Below, one piece after another: positions 60,906-64,000 of a stretch of DNA of 64,000 bases (its first letter is position 1; every line of letters begins with the position of its first letter). The notes beneath the pieces are model-generated. The model saw only the letters and a program-made list of their open reading frames with translations, was not told the DNA's origin and did not search any database. The position numbers and the translations under genes are program-made. This DNA comes from Tenacibaculum caenipelagi. GTDB lineage: Bacteria > Bacteroidota > Bacteroidia > Flavobacteriales > Flavobacteriaceae. The stretch covers positions 1-64,000 of the forward strand of contig NZ_SNYH01000005.1 in assembly GCF_004363005.1 (NCBI RefSeq), given 5' to 3'.

Positions 60906-61745
60906 ATGAAAAAACTAAAATTATCGCTATTACTAAGTGTAGTAGCTTTCGCAGTTATTTTCTTTGCTGCGTGTAACTCTGAGGACAACACTCCTACTAA
61001 TGAAATTAGTGAAATTACTCCTGAAATAGCTTCAAAATTGCAAGCTGCTTATTTCGAAACTTCTTCTGCTAAAGTAACAACCTTCATGGGAGAAAAAGGG
61101 GTGGCTGTTGAAGACATGTTCTTTACTCTTGCTCAAATTGATGAGTTGGGTGAAGGCTCTCAAATTCCAAACACCGAACATTACAGAACAACTAATTTAG
61201 TAACTGGTTTACCTAGAGTTATTACTGTAAGTGTTTCGCCTGATTTAGGAACTTTAGGTTCTAATGCCTTAGATAAAACAATCAGCATGCTAAACAACTT
61301 AGGGGCTCAATTAACATATCAAAGAGTTTCTTTTGGTGGTAAAGGAAAATCTAAAGCCGATATAGAAGTTACAGAATTTTATGAACTTGAAAGTGGAGGA
61401 TACATTACGTTAGGTAGAGCAGCTGGTTTCCCTACTAGAAGAGGAGATCCTGCTAAAGGTTTTGGTATAAACAGTAGATGGTTCGAATTATCAATCGCAC
61501 CGACTGCTAATGAACTTGCTGGTACGATGGCACATGAAATAGGACATTGTATCGGGTTCCGTCATACAGACTATCAAACACGTGAAAGCTGTGGGCAAAA
61601 TGTTAACGAAGGTAGTGCCGGAGTTGGAGCTATTCATATTGATGGTACTCCTACTGGTTCTGACAACACTTCAATTATGCAATCTTGCGGACCAGCTATT
61701 ACTTTTAATAATAATGACAAAAATGCGATGCTAACTCTTTACTAG
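60906..61745 (+). CDS. M57 (dual-action HEIGH) metallopeptidase lipoprotein
   Basis: A 279-aa lipoprotein (signal with FFAAC, Cys23). The zinc site is HEIGHCIGFRH (His210, Glu211, His214, His220), the metzincin-type spacing that defines family M57. I start at 60906, where the signal peptide begins; an in-frame extension to 60759 runs into the divergent S8 protease gene and adds no conserved sequence. It probably acts in the envelope or is surface-exposed. It ends at a bidirectional terminator. Confidence 0.92.
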   Translation: MKKLKLSLLLSVVAFAVIFFAACNSEDNTPTNEISEITPEIASKLQAAYFETSSAKVTTFMGEKGVAVEDMFFTLAQIDELGEGSQIPNTEHYRTTNLVTGLPRVITVSVSPDLGTLGSNALDKTISMLNNLGAQLTYQRVSFGGKGKSKADIEVTEFYELESGGYITLGRAAGFPTRRGDPAKGFGINSRWFELSIAPTANELAGTMAHEIGHCIGFRHTDYQTRESCGQNVNEGSAGVGAIHIDGTPTGSDNTSIMQSCGPAITFNNNDKNAMLTLY

Positions 61746-61768
61746 AAAGCCGTATTCTTAAAAATGTA

Positions 61769-61799
61769 AAAACCCAGATAAATAATATCTGGGTTTTAT
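61769..61799. terminator. Bidirectional terminator between the M57 and aroC genes
   Basis: AAAACCCAGATA (61769-61780) pairs perfectly with TATCTGGGTTTT (61786-61797), 5-nt loop, A/T-rich outside on both strands. It serves the convergent genes. Confidence 0.9.
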
Positions 61800-61802
61800 T
61801 TT

Positions 61803-62864
61803 TTATTTTTTTCTAGTTTTATCTAACAACCAAAAATCTGCTAACACCAAAGCTGTTAAAGCTTCTACAATTGGTACAGCTCTAGGCACAACACAAGGAT
61901 CATGGCGTCCTTTTCCATGTATATCAGTAGCTTCTCCTTTTGAATTAATCGTTGCTTGATTTTGCATTATAGTAGCCACCGGTTTAAACGCTACTCGAAA
62001 ATATATATCCATTCCATTTGAAATTCCGCCTTGAATTCCTCCTGATAAATTAGATTGTGTGGTTCCGTCTGTGTTAAAAATATCATTATGCTCAGATCCT
62101 TGCATTTTTGCTCCACAGAAGCCACTTCCAAACTCAAACCCCTTCACGGCATTGATTGATAACATTGCTTTTCCTAACTCTGCATGTAACTTATGAAAAA
62201 TAGGTTCTCCTAAACCAACAGGCACATTTTGAGCAACACAAGTAATTGTCCCTCCAATAGTATCTCCAGCTTTACGTATTTCGTTGATTTTATCAATCAT
62301 AACCTCTGCAGACTTTTCATCTGGACAACGAACAATATTACTTTCTGTCTTAGAAAAATCTAACTCTTGATACGGCTTCATTATAAAAATATCTCCAACC
62401 GACGATGTAAACGCATTAATATTGATATGCTGAATTAATTGCTTTGCTAATGCCCCTGCCACTACCCAATTAGCTGTTTCACGAGCTGAAGTTCTACCAC
62501 CACCTCTATGATCTCTGATTCCATACTTTTTATCATACGTATAATCAGCATGTGAAGGACGATATACGTCTGTATTATGATTATAATCTTTACTTTTTTG
62601 ATTTGTATTTTTTATAACAAATCCAATAGAGGCTCCTGTAGTAATACCTTCAAAAATTCCAGATAAAAATTCGACTGTGTCTGGCTCTTTACGTTGCGTT
62701 ACTATTTTAGACTGACCAGGTTTACGACGATCCAATTCAAATTGAATCGCTTCAAAGTCAACTTTCATTCCTGCTGGGAATCCATCTATTACACCTCCAA
62801 TAGCTACTCCGTGAGATTCACCGAAAGTAGTCAGTTTTAAAATATTTCCGAACGAATTAAACAT
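61803..62864 (-). CDS. aroC: Chorismate synthase
   Basis: The FMN-dependent last enzyme of the shikimate pathway. The 353-aa protein has family motifs [33 protein letters not shown] and the C-terminal [15 protein letters not shown], all in place. The other shikimate gene in the window, aroE, is 22 kb away, so the pathway is dispersed. A possible -7 box (reverse-strand TACTTTTG) is at 62963-62970. Confidence 0.97.
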   Translation of the reverse strand: MFNSFGNILKLTTFGESHGVAIGGVIDGFPAGMKVDFEAIQFELDRRKPGQSKIVTQRKEPDTVEFLSGIFEGITTGASIGFVIKNTNQKSKDYNHNTDVYRPSHADYTYDKKYGIRDHRGGGRTSARETANWVVAGALAKQLIQHININAFTSSVGDIFIMKPYQELDFSKTESNIVRCPDEKSAEVMIDKINEIRKAGDTIGGTITCVAQNVPVGLGEPIFHKLHAELGKAMLSINAVKGFEFGSGFCGAKMQGSEHNDIFNTDGTTQSNLSGGIQGGISNGMDIYFRVAFKPVATIMQNQATINSKGEATDIHGKGRHDPCVVPRAVPIVEALTALVLADFWLLDKTRKK

Positions 62865-63115
62865 ACTTAAGAATTTGAGAACGAAGGTAGAATTAATTTA
62901 CAAGAAAAACTACAACTTAAATATCATAATTACCATTAAAATTCACCTTCAAATGCCATTTACAAAAGTAATTTATAAAAAAACACTACTTCATTTTCCT
63001 TATAATTTACACCAAACTTATTGATAGCAAAAGCGTTACATTTACTAGGTTTTTCTACCCCAAAAAAAACTCAAAAAAAGTAGAGAAAAACTTTTTTAGA
63101 ATTGAAAAAAGGTCA
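62865..63115. other. Intergenic region between aroC and tRNA-Ser, no gene seen
   Basis: About 250 bp of A+T-rich DNA. The only signal is a reverse-strand TACTTTTG (62963-62970), about 100 nt from aroC, without a clear -33 TTG. A 23-codon ATG frame at 62954 has no support and is not called. Confidence 0.5.
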
Positions 63116-63123
63116 TATATTTG
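63116..63123 (+). promoter_or_regulatory. -7 element for tRNA-Ser
   Basis: TATATTTG matches TAnnTTTG exactly, about 35 nt before the mature tRNA 5' end. The TTTGCA context around it is typical of flavobacterial stable-RNA promoters. Confidence 0.65.
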
Positions 63124-63158
63124 CATCCGCAATCAGGAACTACCTGATAAGGCAGTCA

Positions 63159-63243
63159 GGAGAAATGGCAGAGTGGTCGAATGCGGCGGTCTTGAAAACC
63201 GTTGTCTGTAACAGGACCGGGGGTTCGAATCCCTCTTTCTCCG
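63159..63243 (+). tRNA. tRNA-Ser (UGA anticodon)
   Basis: An 85-nt class II tRNA. The acceptor stem GGAGAAA (63159-63165) pairs with TTTCTCC (63236-63242); discriminator G at 63243. The anticodon loop CTTGAAA gives UGA, the variable arm is long as in tRNA-Ser, and the T arm has GGTTCGAATCC. The CCA end is not fully encoded (GCA follows). Confidence 0.97.
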
Positions 63244-63244
63244 C

Positions 63245-63276
63245 AAGTCCGAAGCGAAAGCTTCGGACTTTTTTTT
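63245..63276 (+). terminator. Terminator after tRNA-Ser
   Basis: Perfect 11-bp stem AAGTCCGAAGC (63245-63255) and GCTTCGGACTT (63260-63270) with a GAAA tetraloop and a run of T after it. Confidence 0.95.
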
Positions 63277-63289
63277 AGGGGATTAAAGA

Positions 63290-63317
63290 AAAAAAGCTTA
63301 CTGGGGTAAGCTTTTTT
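63290..63317 (-). terminator. Terminator for the PAP2 phosphatase gene
   Basis: GCTTAC (63296-63301) and GTAAGC (63306-63311) with A/T extensions form the stem; a T-run follows on the reverse strand. Confidence 0.85.
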
Positions 63318-63350
63318 CATTTCTAATTATTTTTTCTATTCTTTTCTAAA

Positions 63351-63923
63351 TTACGCTTCTTTAAAACCTATTTTATTTTGTAAAAACACATATCCTTTAT
63401 AAAATAGTATTCCGAATATTATTCCTGAAATATATCCACTAGTAACATCTACTGGAAAATGTACTCCTAAATAAAGCCTGCTGTAACCAAATATTAAAGG
63501 AAATAAAACCATAAAATAAATTACTTTATAATGCTTCCTTAACAACAAAATCATAAATGTGGTTATCGTTGTAGATAACGATGCATGCCCTGACCAAAAA
63601 CTATATCCTCTAGGCTTATAAGAAAACTCTCTTAAATAACCTTTTAAACTTTCAGTATTACAAGGTCTTATTCTTTCTGTTGTATTCTTAATTAAGTTAG
63701 TGAACTGATCTGAAAAAGCCACAATTACAGCTATAAACAATAGAGTAAATACTCCTTTTTTCCACCCGAATTGCTTAAATACTAAAAACAACACCAAAAC
63801 AAACAAAGGTGTCCATGTAAATTGATTAGTAATAGTTAACCAAAAACCATCCCACTGCTCGCTACCTAAATTATTAAGATAAATTAACAGCTCTTTATCT
63901 TTCTGTAATATATTTTCTATCAA
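63351..63923 (-). CDS. PAP2 superfamily membrane phosphatase
   Basis: A 190-aa multi-pass membrane protein with the PAP2/acid phosphatase motifs KNTTERIRPCN, SGHASL and SRLYLGVHFPVDVTSG in that order, which mark the catalytic site at the periplasmic face. Relatives dephosphorylate undecaprenyl diphosphate, phosphatidic acid or phosphatidylglycerol phosphate. Two nt lie between it and the upstream FKBP gene, so they are co-transcribed. Confidence 0.93.
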   Translation of the reverse strand: MIENILQKDKELLIYLNNLGSEQWDGFWLTITNQFTWTPLFVLVLFLVFKQFGWKKGVFTLLFIAVIVAFSDQFTNLIKNTTERIRPCNTESLKGYLREFSYKPRGYSFWSGHASLSTTITTFMILLLRKHYKVIYFMVLFPLIFGYSRLYLGVHFPVDVTSGYISGIIFGILFYKGYVFLQNKIGFKEA

Positions 63924-63925
63924 AA

Positions 63926-64000
63926 CTATTTCCCTACTTTTAATACTTCTATTTCAAAAATTAAATCTGATTTTGGAGGAATTGGACCTACTTTACGATC
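63926..64000 (-). CDS. C-terminal end of an FKBP-type peptidyl-prolyl isomerase (runs off the window)
   Basis: The reverse strand enters with DRKVGPIPPKSDLIFEIEVL and ends KVGK, then TAG at 63926. The stretch IPPKSDLIFEIEVL is the standard last strand of FKBP domains. Only 24 residues are visible. Confidence 0.85.
   Translation of the reverse strand, partial: DRKVGPIPPKSDLIFEIEVLKVGK

Noticed and set aside
62954..63025. Small reading frame (23 codons) upstream of tRNA-Ser
   Set aside because: No promoter, no conserved motif and no coding bias beyond A+T richness.
1..64000. CRISPR arrays, insertion sequences, prophage or integrase genes
   Set aside because: I saw no regularly spaced repeats, no transposase or integrase motifs and no phage structural genes, although gene-tail remnants point to past insertion.

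Overview
This window is chromosomal DNA from a low-GC Flavobacteriia/Flavobacteriaceae bacterium, most likely a marine genus such as Tenacibaculum. The evidence is direct: A+T-rich intergenic DNA, Bacteroidetes-type promoters (TTG about 19-20 nt upstream of TAnnTTTG) instead of E. coli-type promoters, almost no Shine-Dalgarno sequences, a T9SS-sorted subtilase, lineage families (DUF4295, DUF5916, DUF6122, DUF6268, DUF349, paired DUF368), and the gene order rpmB-rpmG-DUF4295-ftsY ... rimO. The genus is inference.

Layout. 1-6.3 kb: uvrB, then an accessory patch holding a solo HisKA sensor, a decayed second copy of the uvrB 3' end, and a locus of secreted HExxH metallopeptidase lipoproteins with small partner genes, one member being an N-terminally truncated orphan. 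6.4-17.2 kb: sucC, a DUF5916 outer-membrane protein, lolD, a CPBP protease, a LOV-like PAS protein without the photoactive Cys, a Dph6-like ATPase, and an operon next to a Crp/Fnr gene with an FNR-like palindrome at its start. 17.2-25.5 kb: rimO and ftsY, which I expect to be neighbours from memory of related genomes, are separated by about 6 kb of accessory genes (Fn3 lipoprotein, Crp/Fnr, SMP-30-like, HxlR/nitroreductase pair, Fes-like esterase); inside it lie a dead copy of the ftsY 3' end and a dead amidase 3' end. 25.5-34.5 kb: DUF4295, rpmG, rpmB, cinA, FAH-family hydrolase, menB, a pseudo-esterase, a CvfB-like protein, menD (with a palindromic repeat inserted in frame), a small transaldolase and an SDR.

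34.6-53.1 kb: M1 aminopeptidase, DUF349 protein, an envelope operon (tamB, two DUF368 transporters, aroE), tsaD, an LtaS-like sulfatase, a VanX-like dipeptidase whose start codon sits in a perfect 17-bp hairpin, and pdhA-pdhC. 53.2-64 kb: a secreted DJ-1-like fusion, AraC, DinB and Crp/Fnr proteins, a PA0069-type radical SAM protein, divergent secreted proteases (S8 with T9SS tail; M57 HEIGH lipoprotein), aroC, tRNA-Ser(UGA), a PAP2 phosphatase and the end of an FKBP isomerase.

The most interesting signals are (i) the repeated pattern of gene 3'-end remnants (uvrB, ftsY, amidase) bordering accessory genes, which looks like scars of a recurring insertion mechanism, and (ii) the metallopeptidase/partner locus with an orphan C-terminal module, resembling an effector-immunity arrangement. 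Most other genes are housekeeping and ordinary for the family.
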